A stretch of DNA of 10,140 nt from Prevotellaceae bacterium (GCA_030536165.1 JAUNQM010000049.1:985-11124), one strand, 5' to 3'; numbered from the stretch's first letter, positions 1-6,487 are shown. The notes: generated from the sequence alone by a model not told the origin. Made by a program: numbers and translations.

Positions 1-32
1 CTTAGGTGTTACGACTTTCACTCCTTAGGTGT
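1..32. repeat. Direct repeat CTTAGGTGT, two copies
   Basis: CTTAGGTGT occurs at 1-9 and again at 24-32, a 23-bp period. The first copy sits on the window edge, so more copies may lie outside. The rest of 1-141 holds no convincing gene. A 73-codon plus-strand frame at 6-227 runs across the promoter and into the start of the next gene, has no signal or domain that I recognise, and was left out. Function unknown. Confidence 0.4.
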
Positions 33-141
33 GAAGGGCTGAAAGATGGGACAGAGTGCTATCTGATGATGTTTTGCAGGTTTTTGCCTCCCCGACATCG
101 GAATTGTTTTTGTAGAAATGTGGGTGCTGCGGTCAGAAAAA

Positions 142-173
142 TTTGCATAGTTGTAATTTTATTCCTATATTTG
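142..173 (+). promoter_or_regulatory. Bacteroidota-type promoter for the 224-562 gene
   Basis: A TTTG -33 box (142-145) lies 20 bp upstream of TATATTTG (166-173), an exact match to the Bacteroidota -7 consensus TAnnTTTG. Transcription would start near 180, giving an A/T-rich leader of about 45 nt with no clear Shine-Dalgarno site, as is usual in this phylum. Confidence 0.8.
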
Positions 174-223
174 CAAATCGAAATGTTTCATTTATTTATA
201 AACCTATTAAAAACAATTTTACT

Positions 224-562
224 ATGAGCGGAATTTTAGATGCACTCAACAATTTAGGTGACTTGAAGGATAAGGTAGAGGATATCGTAGGCGCACTCAA
301 GGGCGATAACGAGGAAGGCGAAGAGACTGAAGGCGCATTGGGCGGCCTCGGTGAGATTGCCGACAAACTCGGTCTTGACGGTATTGCAGAGAAGCTTGGT
401 GGCTTGGAGAATATCGGCGACAAGATTGACGATGTTAAGGAACTTGCTGACAAGTTCGGTGGCGTTGAGGGCATAAAGGAGAAGCTTGAGGAGATGGGTG
501 GCATTGGTAGTGTGCTTGGCTCACTCGGTTCTCTCCTCGGAGGAAATAAGGAAGAGGAATAA
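224..562 (+). CDS. Small acidic glycine-rich repeat protein, unknown function
   Basis: A 112-residue protein that I cannot assign to a family. The start at 224 is chosen because it follows the promoter at 142-173 by a normal leader; the same frame is open upstream to 143, but that start would lie inside the promoter. There is no signal peptide and no membrane segment, so it is probably cytosolic. After a helical N-terminus (1-26) and an acidic linker (28-37, rich in E and G), residues 39-97 fall into three approximate 19-20-residue units starting at 39, 58 and 78. Each begins L/F-G-G-L/V and continues with I, K and L at amphipathic-helix spacing. The tail is a G/S/L stretch ending in K-E-E-E. 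There is no Cys or Trp. It is strongly anionic and could be a helical scaffold or binding protein, but that is a guess. It appears monocistronic. Confidence 0.75.
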   Translation: MSGILDALNNLGDLKDKVEDIVGALKGDNEEGEETEGALGGLGEIADKLGLDGIAEKLGGLENIGDKIDDVKELADKFGGVEGIKEKLEEMGGIGSVLGSLGSLLGGNKEEE

Positions 563-647
563 AAAGACCCTTCCCCAACAGAGGAGGATGCTCAATTTGG
601 GTGATAAAACGAGACAAAAATGTGTTTTTTCCCTCGAACAATTACCC
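563..647. other. Gap downstream of the repeat protein, no clear terminator
   Basis: No gene is seen here. A run of six T lies near 625-630 but has no strong hairpin in front of it, so I cannot name a terminator for the preceding gene. This is the first part of a 445-bp gene-free region (563-1007); the rest is described under the inverted repeats at 648-779 and 775-858, the promoter at 830-860 and the leader at 864-939. Confidence 0.5.
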
Positions 648-779
648 ATTTTTCAATGACTTTATCCACTTTGTGGTTGGCAGTTTTAGAATCCTTCTGC
701 CTTGTGAAAACATGTTTCCCCAAGTCATAAGCCTTCAAAATCTGCATGCATCTATGATGCAATAAAGTCATTGGAAAAT
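648..779 (+). repeat. 18-bp inverted repeat enclosing nested hairpins; possible structured RNA
   Basis: Arms 648-665 and 762-779 pair over 18 positions. Seventeen are Watson-Crick and the other (653 with 774) is a U.G wobble if the plus strand is transcribed, but an A.C mismatch on the minus strand. The 96-nt interior starts directly with a small hairpin (CCAC 666-669 with GTGG 673-676). It continues with GGCAG 679-683 / CTGCC 697-701 and a weak GAAA 706-709 / TTTC 715-718, and ends with TGCATC 747-752 / GATGCA 756-761, which abuts the right arm. The layout is a multibranch junction with a stem flush against each arm. Part of the left arm (656-662) could instead pair with AAGTCAT at 722-728. 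I see no U-tract, no exact promoter in front, and no flanking target duplication, so structured RNA, MITE-like remnant and chance all remain possible. Confidence 0.55.
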
Positions 780-858
780 ATTATCGCACAATTAAATGAA
801 CAATTTTTATTTACTTAAGGTAATACATAATTGTTCCTAATTGTTCGGATAATATTTT
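775..858. repeat. Long imperfect palindrome with ACAATT half-sites
   Basis: An 11-bp perfect outer stem (775-785 with 848-858) is followed inward by ACAATT 788-793 with AATTGT 839-844, then GAACAATT 798-805 with AATTGTTC 829-836. These are separated by small internal loops, and the centre is near 817 in TTAC-TTAAG-GTAA. The right side is also a tandem direct repeat: TAATTGTTCC (828-837) and TAATTGTTCG (838-847). The right arm covers the putative rmuC -33 and -7 region, so an operator for a dimeric or tetrameric regulator is one reading. A cruciform or an RNA hairpin is another. Its left edge shares five bases with the 648-779 structure, so the two cannot form fully at once. Confidence 0.55.
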
Positions 859-860
859 TG
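830..860 (+). promoter_or_regulatory. Probable rmuC promoter
   Basis: TATTTTTG at 853-860 matches the -7 consensus TAnnTTTG exactly. ATTG at 830-833 lies 19 bp upstream and matches three of four bases of the -33 box. Both elements sit in the right arm of the palindrome at 775-858. Transcription would start near 867, giving a leader of about 140 nt before the rmuC start. Confidence 0.6.
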
Positions 861-863
861 CAT

Positions 864-939
864 CCTTGCCGTAGCAAGGTGTCGGAATATGAGATAGGCT
901 TTGTTATGCTTGCATATAAGAAGGCTATACTCATATTCC
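864..939 (+). promoter_or_regulatory. Two hairpins in the rmuC 5' leader
   Basis: Hairpin 1 is CCTTGC (864-869), a CGTA loop, and GCAAGG (874-879), a perfect 6-bp stem close to the expected transcript 5' end. Hairpin 2 has GGAATATGAG (884-893) pairing perfectly with CTCATATTCC (930-939). It continues as ATAG (894-897) with CTAT (925-928) past a bulged A929, and its loop holds a small TATG/CATA stem (905-908, 913-916). Neither is followed by a U-tract, so they do not look like terminators. They could protect the 5' end or control translation. Confidence 0.5.
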
Positions 940-1007
940 TACATAGCGCGTAAGTGCTGCAAAAATCGACCATTGTTCTTAAGACAAAAGAGAAAAGGAT
1001 TAACAGC

Positions 1008-2270
1008 ATGGTAGTAGTAATCATTGTTTCCATAGTGGTAGTAGCCATCCTTGCGGCTTTGCTGGTGGTGAAATGGAACGAGGCGAAGATGTTTGCCTCG
1101 CAGGTCGATGTGGTTAAGGCTGAAAGCGAACAGCGTCTGGGCGATGAAACACGTCGCAACGAGGAGGCTGCCAGTAGGATGAAAGGAGAATACGAACAAC
1201 GCTTGGCAGACGAACGCCAGCGTACAAAGGAGGAAGTGGAACGGCTTCAGACCGACCACAAACAGCAGATAACGATGTTGCGCACGGAACTGGAAAATGC
1301 CACGCGTAACATACTGGAGAAGCAGTCGGACAAGTTGAAGGACAACAATGCCGAGCAGATAAGCACTATCCTCAACCCTTTGCGCGAGCAGTTGCGCAAC
1401 ATGAAGGAGACCATCGACCAGAACAAGGATTCCCACACTCGCGATGCATCTGCCTTGCGAGAGGCTATGAAACACCTCGTGGAACGCAGTGAGGCGCAGG
1501 ATAGAGTGACGCAGAACCTGACTGAAGCGCTGAAGAACAAGGGCAAGGTGCAGGGCGACTGGGGTGAGCAGGTGCTGGAGCAGATACTGCTTTCATCGAA
1601 TCTGCGCGAGGGTATCGACTTTGAGATACAGGGTAGCGTGAAGGACGACGAGGGCAATAATCTTCGTCCCGACGTGATAGTCCATTGCCCTGACGGTAGC
1701 AGCATAATCATCGACTCAAAGGTGTCGCTTACGGCTTATTCCGACTATATTGCAGCCACAAACGAGGATGAGCGCGACCGTGCATCAAAGGAAAACCTGA
1801 TGTCGATAAACCGTCATGTGACCGAACTTACCAACAAAAACTATAATAAACTTGTGCAGAACGCAGTGCCTATGGTGCTGATGTTCATACCAAACGAAGG
1901 CAGCTACGTGCTTGCTTTCGACCGCGACCCAAACGTCGGACTCAATGCATACAAGAGGAATGTGGTGCTGATAAACCCAACAAACCTCATGCTCACAATC
2001 ACGCTTGTGGAGCAGATGTGGAAGAATGAGAATCGCGACAAGAACGTGCAAGACGTGATGAAGATGGCGACCGATCTCTATGATAAGTTTGTCACGTTTG
2101 CAGAGACGTTTGACAAGGTGGGGCAGCAGTTAGGCACGGCACAGACTACATACGCGAAAGCGAAGGGACAGTTGATGGAAGGGCGTGGAAACATCGTCCG
2201 CCGCCTTGACGAACTCAAGTCGAAAGGCATCGCCACGGCAAAGCAGATACCAGAGTCGTTGAAAGAGTAG
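1008..2270 (+). CDS. rmuC: DNA recombination protein RmuC
   Basis: 420 residues, an RmuC-family (DUF195) protein; the family is linked to limiting inversions and other rearrangements at short inverted repeats. Residues 1-22 form a hydrophobic N-terminal anchor (V/I/A/L only, then K-W). Residues 23 to about 175 are a charged coiled coil rich in E, Q, K and R. The conserved core starts at GDWGE (183-187) and carries a PD-(D/E)XK-like nuclease signature: RPD (220-222) and DSK (236-238). The family motifs NEGSY (296-300), INPTNL (322-327) and a C-terminal helical region follow. The ATG at 1008 is preferred over an in-frame GTG at 954 because it begins exactly at the membrane anchor and has AAAAGGA 8 bases upstream. 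Length is typical. It appears to be transcribed from the promoter at 830-860; 84 bp separate it from the GH51 gene. Confidence 0.95.
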   Translation: MVVVIIVSIVVVAILAALLVVKWNEAKMFASQVDVVKAESEQRLGDETRRNEEAASRMKGEYEQRLADERQRTKEEVERLQTDHKQQITMLRTELENATRNILEKQSDKLKDNNAEQISTILNPLREQLRNMKETIDQNKDSHTRDASALREAMKHLVERSEAQDRVTQNLTEALKNKGKVQGDWGEQVLEQILLSSNLREGIDFEIQGSVKDDEGNNLRPDVIVHCPDGSSIIIDSKVSLTAYSDYIAATNEDERDRASKENLMSINRHVTELTNKNYNKLVQNAVPMVLMFIPNEGSYVLAFDRDPNVGLNAYKRNVVLINPTNLMLTITLVEQMWKNENRDKNVQDVMKMATDLYDKFVTFAETFDKVGQQLGTAQTTYAKAKGQLMEGRGNIVRRLDELKSKGIATAKQIPESLKE

Positions 2271-2282
2271 GGGAGAGACGTG

Positions 2283-2336
2283 GCTTCTATAGCCTTTATA
2301 GCCCCTATGGTTTCTATAGTTACTATAGCATCTATA
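2283..2336. repeat. Six tandem 9-nt repeats, consensus GYNNCTATA
   Basis: Six units follow without a break: GCTTCTATA, GCCTTTATA, GCCCCTATG, GTTTCTATA, GTTACTATA, GCATCTATA. They fill most of the 84-bp gap between rmuC and the GH51 gene. Because the period is three codons and the phase matches, they extend the GH51 frame upstream to a GTG at 2280, which would add 25 hydrophobic residues (pattern A-S-I / V-T-I) ahead of the signal peptide. I treat that as accidental. The GH51 start codon itself lies in a similar word, CTTCTATG. No clear promoter is seen in this gap. Confidence 0.75.
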
Positions 2337-2354
2337 ACAAAAAACATAACTTCT

Positions 2355-4301
2355 ATGAAAAAAATCTATTTATCATTATTGCTCTCGGCAATGCTAATTC
2401 CAGCGTCGGCCGAAACGATTGACGTCAACGTGAAAAAGGTAGGCGCACCTATCCAGCCTACAATGTACGGCATGTTTTTTGAAGACATCAACTATGCAGC
2501 CGATGGCGGATTGTATGGTGAATTGGTGAAGAACCGCAGCTTTGAGTTCCCTCAGGCGTTGATGGGATGGAAGGCTTTCGGCAAGGTAACGGTAAAGGAC
2601 GACGGACCTTTCGAGCGTTGTCCGCATTATGTCTCACTTGCATATCCAGGCCATAACGACCGTCGCACGGGAATTCAGAACGAAGGCTATTTCGGCATAG
2701 GACTGATAAAAGGCGATGAATACCGTTTTACCGTCTGGGCAAAAGCACCAACGGGGCATGCACAGGTTAGAGTGCAGCTTATCGATGAACATTCTATGGG
2801 CGAGAGTCAGATAATCACGCAGGAGAAACTTGATGTCACGACGAAAGAATGGAAGAAATATGAACTCATGCTCAAGTCGCCGCAGACCATCAACAATGCA
2901 AACCTCCGCATTATACTTGCCGGAAAGAACGGCATAGACCTTGAGCACGTATCGCTCTTCCCAAAAGAGACTTTTAAGAACAGAGATAACGGCTTGCGTC
3001 GCGACCTTGCACAAGCACTTGCCGATGCACATCCAGGTATTTTCCGCTTCCCTGGAGGATGTATTGTTGAAGGCGTTGACCTTGAGACGCGCTATCAGTG
3101 GAAGAACACAATCGGGCCTGTAGAAAACCGTCCGTTGAACCAAAACCGTTGGGAATACACCTTCGAGCATCGTTATTTCCCAGACTATTACCAAAGCTAT
3201 GGACTCGGCTTCTTTGAGTATTTCCAGCTTTGTGAAGACATAGGTGCTGAGCCTCTGCCAGTGCTCAATGTTGGTATGGCGTGCCAGTATCAGAACTGGA
3301 ACAACGAGGCTGCGCACGTGCCTGTTGACCAGTTGCAGCCTTACATTCAAGATGCACTCGACCTCATCGAGTTTGCCAACGGCGATGAATCGACCGTTTG
3401 GGGAAAGAAACGTGCCGAGATGGGACATGCAAAGCCATTCAACATGAAGTTTATTGCCATAGGCAACGAACAGTGGGATGACATGTATTTCAAGCGTCTG
3501 CGTCCGTTTGTTGAAGCAATCCGTACGGCATACCCAGACATAAAGATTGTAGGCACGAGCGGCCCTGACTCAGAAGGCAAGATGTTTGAGAAGGGCTGGG
3601 ATGCAATGAGAGAGATAAAGGCAGACCTTGTTGATGAGCATTTCTATAGGAACGAAGAGTGGTTCCTCAGTCATGGGCTTCGTTATGAGGCTTACGACCG
3701 TAAGGGGCCAAAAGTGTTTGCAGGCGAATATGCTTGTCACGGAAAGGGAAAGAAATGGAATCATTTCGAGGCTTCACTGCTTGAGGCAGCCATGATGACA
3801 GACTATGAGCGCAATGCCGATGTGGTGTATATGACCGCATACGCACCTTTGTTTGCACATATCGACGGCTGGCAATGGCGTCCAGACCTTATCTGGTTTG
3901 ACAATACGCGAATGTTCAAGTCGTGCAGCTATTATGTTCAGCAATTGTATATGACCAACAAGGGAACGAATATGATTCCATGTACGATGGACAAGAAGCC
4001 AGTTGCAGGTGAGGCGGGACTTTATGCAAGTGCAGTCATCGACAAGCAGAAGAAGGAATATATAGTGAAAGTGGTGAACGTGACTGACCAGACAAAGGAT
4101 GTGACGCTAAACCTCAAAGGTATAAAAGGCGATGGAGTAGTGACAACGCTCACGCTTAATTCTACTAACCTCGATGCCGACAACACCCTCGATGCACCAG
4201 AGAAGATACATCCGATAGAAGGCGTAGCCACAGTGGCAGATGCTGCTATTACAGACAAACTTCCAGCAAAGACCTTCCGTGTATATAAGGTGAAGTACTA
4301 A
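2355..4301 (+). CDS. GH51 alpha-L-arabinofuranosidase, exported
   Basis: 648 residues. It should hydrolyse terminal alpha-L-arabinofuranosyl residues from arabinan or arabinoxylan fragments (EC 3.2.1.55), probably in the periplasm. A Sec signal peptide spans 1-19, with cleavage expected after A-S-A. GH51 hallmarks follow: MYGMFFEDINYAADGGLYGE from 37, a carbohydrate-binding-like beta-sandwich at about 80-205, FRFPGG (230-235), the acid/base in GNE (E372) and the nucleophile in AGEYA (E458), on a clan GH-A barrel. The C-terminal beta domain (about 545-648) matches the family's usual ending. The start at 2355 is chosen because it begins the signal peptide; an in-frame GTG at 2280 would add a repeat-encoded extension. 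No SusC/SusD, regulator or other glycosidase is adjacent, so its polysaccharide target cannot be read from context. Substrate specificity within GH51 is not certain. Confidence 0.93.
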   Translation: MKKIYLSLLLSAMLIPASAETIDVNVKKVGAPIQPTMYGMFFEDINYAADGGLYGELVKNRSFEFPQALMGWKAFGKVTVKDDGPFERCPHYVSLAYPGHNDRRTGIQNEGYFGIGLIKGDEYRFTVWAKAPTGHAQVRVQLIDEHSMGESQIITQEKLDVTTKEWKKYELMLKSPQTINNANLRIILAGKNGIDLEHVSLFPKETFKNRDNGLRRDLAQALADAHPGIFRFPGGCIVEGVDLETRYQWKNTIGPVENRPLNQNRWEYTFEHRYFPDYYQSYGLGFFEYFQLCEDIGAEPLPVLNVGMACQYQNWNNEAAHVPVDQLQPYIQDALDLIEFANGDESTVWGKKRAEMGHAKPFNMKFIAIGNEQWDDMYFKRLRPFVEAIRTAYPDIKIVGTSGPDSEGKMFEKGWDAMREIKADLVDEHFYRNEEWFLSHGLRYEAYDRKGPKVFAGEYACHGKGKKWNHFEASLLEAAMMTDYERNADVVYMTAYAPLFAHIDGWQWRPDLIWFDNTRMFKSCSYYVQQLYMTNKGTNMIPCTMDKKPVAGEAGLYASAVIDKQKKEYIVKVVNVTDQTKDVTLNLKGIKGDGVVTTLTLNSTNLDADNTLDAPEKIHPIEGVATVADAAITDKLPAKTFRVYKVKY

Positions 4302-4321
4302 GCGCAGATATAAATACAAGG

Positions 4322-4339
4322 GATTCTATAACTGCTATA
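4322..4339. repeat. Two further 9-nt CTATA units downstream of the GH51 gene
   Basis: GATTCTATA and ACTGCTATA repeat with the same 9-nt spacing as the array at 2283-2336, and a degenerate TAACATAG follows. They lie 20 bp past the GH51 stop. I find no strong hairpin terminator for GH51 in 4302-4400. Confidence 0.45.
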
Positions 4340-4405
4340 TAACATAGAAAAGATGGATTATTTGTTGCGATTATAAATGTTAAAATTCACTTTTTTGATA
4401 AAATG

Positions 4406-4437
4406 TTTGGATTTTATGTAAGAAAAGACTATATTTG
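4406..4437 (+). promoter_or_regulatory. Promoter for the 4497-5042 gene
   Basis: TTTG (4406-4409) and TATATTTG (4430-4437) are separated by 20 bp and match both Bacteroidota boxes exactly. The predicted leader is about 50 nt, A/T-rich, with no clear Shine-Dalgarno site. The arrangement is nearly the same as the promoter at 142-173. Confidence 0.8.
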
Positions 4438-4496
4438 CAAAACAAAATGATTGTGATAAAAAACTTATTATAAAACAAATTAAAATTTGAGTTAGT

Positions 4497-5042
4497 ATGA
4501 GAAAGTTATTATTAGCAGTATTCGCAATGGCTGCATTCACTACAGCAAGTGCTCAGTTCAGTCTCAGCGGTTTGGCTAACAAAGTGAAAAAAGCAGCAAA
4601 GCAGCAAGTAGAAAAGACTGTAAACGAAACTGTCAATTCAGCAATCGTAGGAGTTAACCCTTGCAAGGATAAGTGGCGCATCGATAGCATTCAGGCATAC
4701 GGTGTAAGGACAAGTAATAATTTCGGAAAGGTTTGGCTCGTTATCCATGCAGAGGCTATCGTTCCATTGAAGAATGGTTGTGTGTGGCTTGGTGGTTCGC
4801 TGAATCAGACATACGCAGTAATCAATGGTAAGACATATAAGCCAAATGAGTCAGCTGATCATAAATTCGAAATGCCAGAAGGAGTGCCTATGGTTATTGA
4901 CACAAAGGATGCCAAAAGCGTTTATGTAACCGATGTTCCAGCTTCGGCAACAGAGATTCAGGCATATAATATGCATATGAATGTCGGTGGCTCTATCCAT
5001 AAAGTCCTTTGGAAGAAGATTCCTATCACTTGGATAGAATAG
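4497..5042 (+). CDS. Small exported protein, unknown function
   Basis: 181 residues; I do not recognise the family. Residues 1-19 form a Sec signal peptide (M-R-K, then a hydrophobic core, ending A-S-A before Q20). There is no lipobox cysteine, so the product should be soluble in the periplasm or secreted. A lysine-rich amphipathic helix (about 25-45, with KKAAKQQ at 31-37) comes first. A region with beta-strand character (about 58-178) follows, containing DSIQAYGV (63-70), VWLVIHAEAIVPL (79-91), a T/Y/K-rich hairpin near 104-116 and a VLWKKIPI strand near the end. Two cysteines, C56 and C95, could form a disulfide. The start is set by the signal peptide and by the promoter at 4406-4437. The gene stands alone between that promoter and the hairpin at 5069-5104. 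Confidence 0.85.
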   Translation: MRKLLLAVFAMAAFTTASAQFSLSGLANKVKKAAKQQVEKTVNETVNSAIVGVNPCKDKWRIDSIQAYGVRTSNNFGKVWLVIHAEAIVPLKNGCVWLGGSLNQTYAVINGKTYKPNESADHKFEMPEGVPMVIDTKDAKSVYVTDVPASATEIQAYNMHMNVGGSIHKVLWKKIPITWIE

Positions 5043-5068
5043 CCTACCCCATTGCGAGGATAAATAAT

Positions 5069-5104
5069 ATTGGCACCTTCAGCTTTAATGCTTAAGGTGC
5101 CAAT
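5069..5104. terminator. Strong hairpin between convergent genes, probably bidirectional
   Basis: ATTGGCACCTT (5069-5079) pairs perfectly with AAGGTGCCAAT (5094-5104). After one mismatch, AGC (5081-5083) pairs with GCT (5090-5092) around a TTTAAT loop. On the plus strand it is followed by TACTTTTGTG; on the minus strand by a T-rich TATTATTTA. It lies 26 bp past the stop of the plus-strand gene and 25 bp past the stop of the minus-strand ATPase, so it can serve both. Confidence 0.85.
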
Positions 5105-5129
5105 TACTTTTGTGTGTAGATATAAAGGA

Positions 5130-6443
5130 CTACAATATGTCGTCTTGCAATAGGAATGGAATAATACCAATATATTCGATACCGTCTTCATCAGTCCACT
5201 GGTGCTCGTTTCCGCCTAATACAACAATTTTACGGAAAAAATCTTCACTATGGTGAAGTGAGAAGGTTTCTTGCTCTTTCTTTTCTTTTGTATATACGTT
5301 CAATGCAGATTGTATGTAAATCTTCCTATTTCCTGTGTTTACTACGAAATCTATTTCGTATTGTCTTTGCTCACGTTTGTTGTCTTTGGTAACTGTGATT
5401 TCAACCACGCCAACATCAACAGAATAGCCTCTACGTATCAATTCGTTGTATAGCATGTTTTCCATAAGGTGACTGTGTTCCTGCTGGCGGAAGTTGAGAC
5501 GTGCGTTGCGTAGTCCAAGATCCGTAGCGTAATATTTAAGTGTAGATGCAAAATATCGCTTGCCTTTGATATCGTAGCGTTGTGTCTTAGATATAAGGAA
5601 TGAGTCTTCAAGGAGGTCAAGGTATTTCTTTATCGTTGTGTCTGAAGTATTTCTCCTCATCAATGATTTTGTGGTCATTGATAATTTATGTGGATTTGTT
5701 AGACTTCCGATTGATGAATATATGGCGTTTGTAAGTGCGTCAATCACGCTATCATCGTTAAGAGCATAGCGCTCAACAATGTCTTTGAGATAGACATCCC
5801 TGTGTAAGTTAGCAAGGTAGTGCCTTTTTTCTTTTTCGTCATTTTCAAGCACGGCAAGGGGCATGCCTCCATATGTGAGATATTCTTCTAAGGCATCATG
5901 CTTCTCGATATGTCGATATGTGTAAAACTCTGCAAATGAAAGCGGGGAAACCTTTATCTCGTATCCACGGTCACGGAAGTTAGTGACAATGTCGGTAGAT
6001 AGCATCTTGGAGTTGGAACCTGTAACATAGATATCTATATTTGGAAGAGCCATTAACGAACTTAGCGTGTCATAAAATGTGGTGTAAAGCAGGTCTTTGT
6101 CTTCGTCTGCTTCTTGGCTTTCATTGATTGATGTGTTTTTTATTTTATAAGAACGCTGTATCTCATCAATGAAAACATAGTATTTGCGACGTTTGTCCTT
6201 GCACTTTTCTCGAATGTAATCATGCAAGGTAATAGGGTTGCGAAAGTCAGCAAACTCGGCTTTCTCCAAGTCGATTTCGATGAATGCGCTTTCTGCAATG
6301 CCTTTCTTGAGTAAAGCTTGCTTATATAAAACCCTTAAGAGATATGATTTGCCACATCTTCTAATGCCTGTAATGATTTTGACTTTGCCGTTCCATCTCT
6401 TTTTCAAGAGTTTGTCTATGTATGAGGGTCTTTCAATATTCAT
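5130..6443 (-). CDS. AAA_14 / DUF4143 family ATPase
   Basis: 437 residues, a P-loop ATPase of the AAA_14-DUF4143 type, common in Bacteroidota and usually annotated only as ATP-binding protein. Its cellular role is not established. The N-terminal ATPase has a Walker A in GIRRCGKS (26-33), a Walker B YVFIDE (89-94), a sensor-like VTGSNSKML (140-148) and the PLSFAEF motif (167-173). YLTYGGMP (188-195) marks the join to DUF4143. The C-terminal part has a helical partner-binding region, then E328 in MENMLYNEL and YEIDFVV (362-368), which resemble a degenerate PD-(D/E)XK fold; the expected E-x-K is replaced by YIQSA (376-380). The start at 6443 gives the usual MNIERPSYIDKLL beginning; the frame is open upstream to 6530, but that would overlap the promoter. 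It is monocistronic, convergent with the 4497 gene and divergent from the dockerin-protein gene. Confidence 0.9.
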   Translation of the reverse strand: MNIERPSYIDKLLKKRWNGKVKIITGIRRCGKSYLLRVLYKQALLKKGIAESAFIEIDLEKAEFADFRNPITLHDYIREKCKDKRRKYYVFIDEIQRSYKIKNTSINESQEADEDKDLLYTTFYDTLSSLMALPNIDIYVTGSNSKMLSTDIVTNFRDRGYEIKVSPLSFAEFYTYRHIEKHDALEEYLTYGGMPLAVLENDEKEKRHYLANLHRDVYLKDIVERYALNDDSVIDALTNAIYSSIGSLTNPHKLSMTTKSLMRRNTSDTTIKKYLDLLEDSFLISKTQRYDIKGKRYFASTLKYYATDLGLRNARLNFRQQEHSHLMENMLYNELIRRGYSVDVGVVEITVTKDNKREQRQYEIDFVVNTGNRKIYIQSALNVYTKEKKEQETFSLHHSEDFFRKIVVLGGNEHQWTDEDGIEYIGIIPFLLQDDIL

Positions 6444-6471
6444 AGTAGTGTTTGTTTTACGTTGTAAAAAT

Positions 6472-6487
6472 AGTCGTGTTTGCGACT
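6472..6487 (-). promoter_or_regulatory. Small leader hairpin followed by a T-run, ATPase gene
   Basis: In the minus-strand leader, AGTCG and CGACT form a 5-bp stem around a 6-nt loop, followed directly by ATTTTT. It resembles a short terminator within the first 30 nt of the transcript and might act as an attenuator. The stem is short, so chance is a real possibility. Confidence 0.3.

Noticed and set aside
6..227. 73-codon plus-strand frame starting at 6
   Set aside because: It crosses the consensus promoter at 142-173 and ends inside the start of the real gene at 224. The cysteine/arginine-rich translation has no recognisable domain.
563..647. Rho-independent terminator after the first gene
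   Set aside because: There is a T-run at about 625-630 but no convincing GC-rich stem in front of it.
648..779. Insertion-sequence or MITE ends at the 18-bp inverted repeat
   Set aside because: No transposase fragment and no target-site duplication is seen directly outside the arms. A 7-bp ACAATTA at 638-644 and 788-794 is not adjacent to both ends. It is kept only as an alternative in the finding.
954..1007. GTG-initiated N-terminal extension of RmuC
   Set aside because: The extension precedes the membrane anchor with charged residues, lacks a ribosome binding site and starts just past the leader hairpins. ATG 1008 has an AAAAGGA site and begins at the anchor.
939..1475. 178-codon minus-strand frame opposite rmuC
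   Set aside because: It is antisense to a clear RmuC coding sequence. Its composition is explained by the complementary strand, and it has no promoter.
2280..2354. GTG-initiated extension of the GH51 protein through the 9-nt repeats
   Set aside because: The signal peptide starts at 2355; the 25 added residues are a by-product of the in-phase repeat array.
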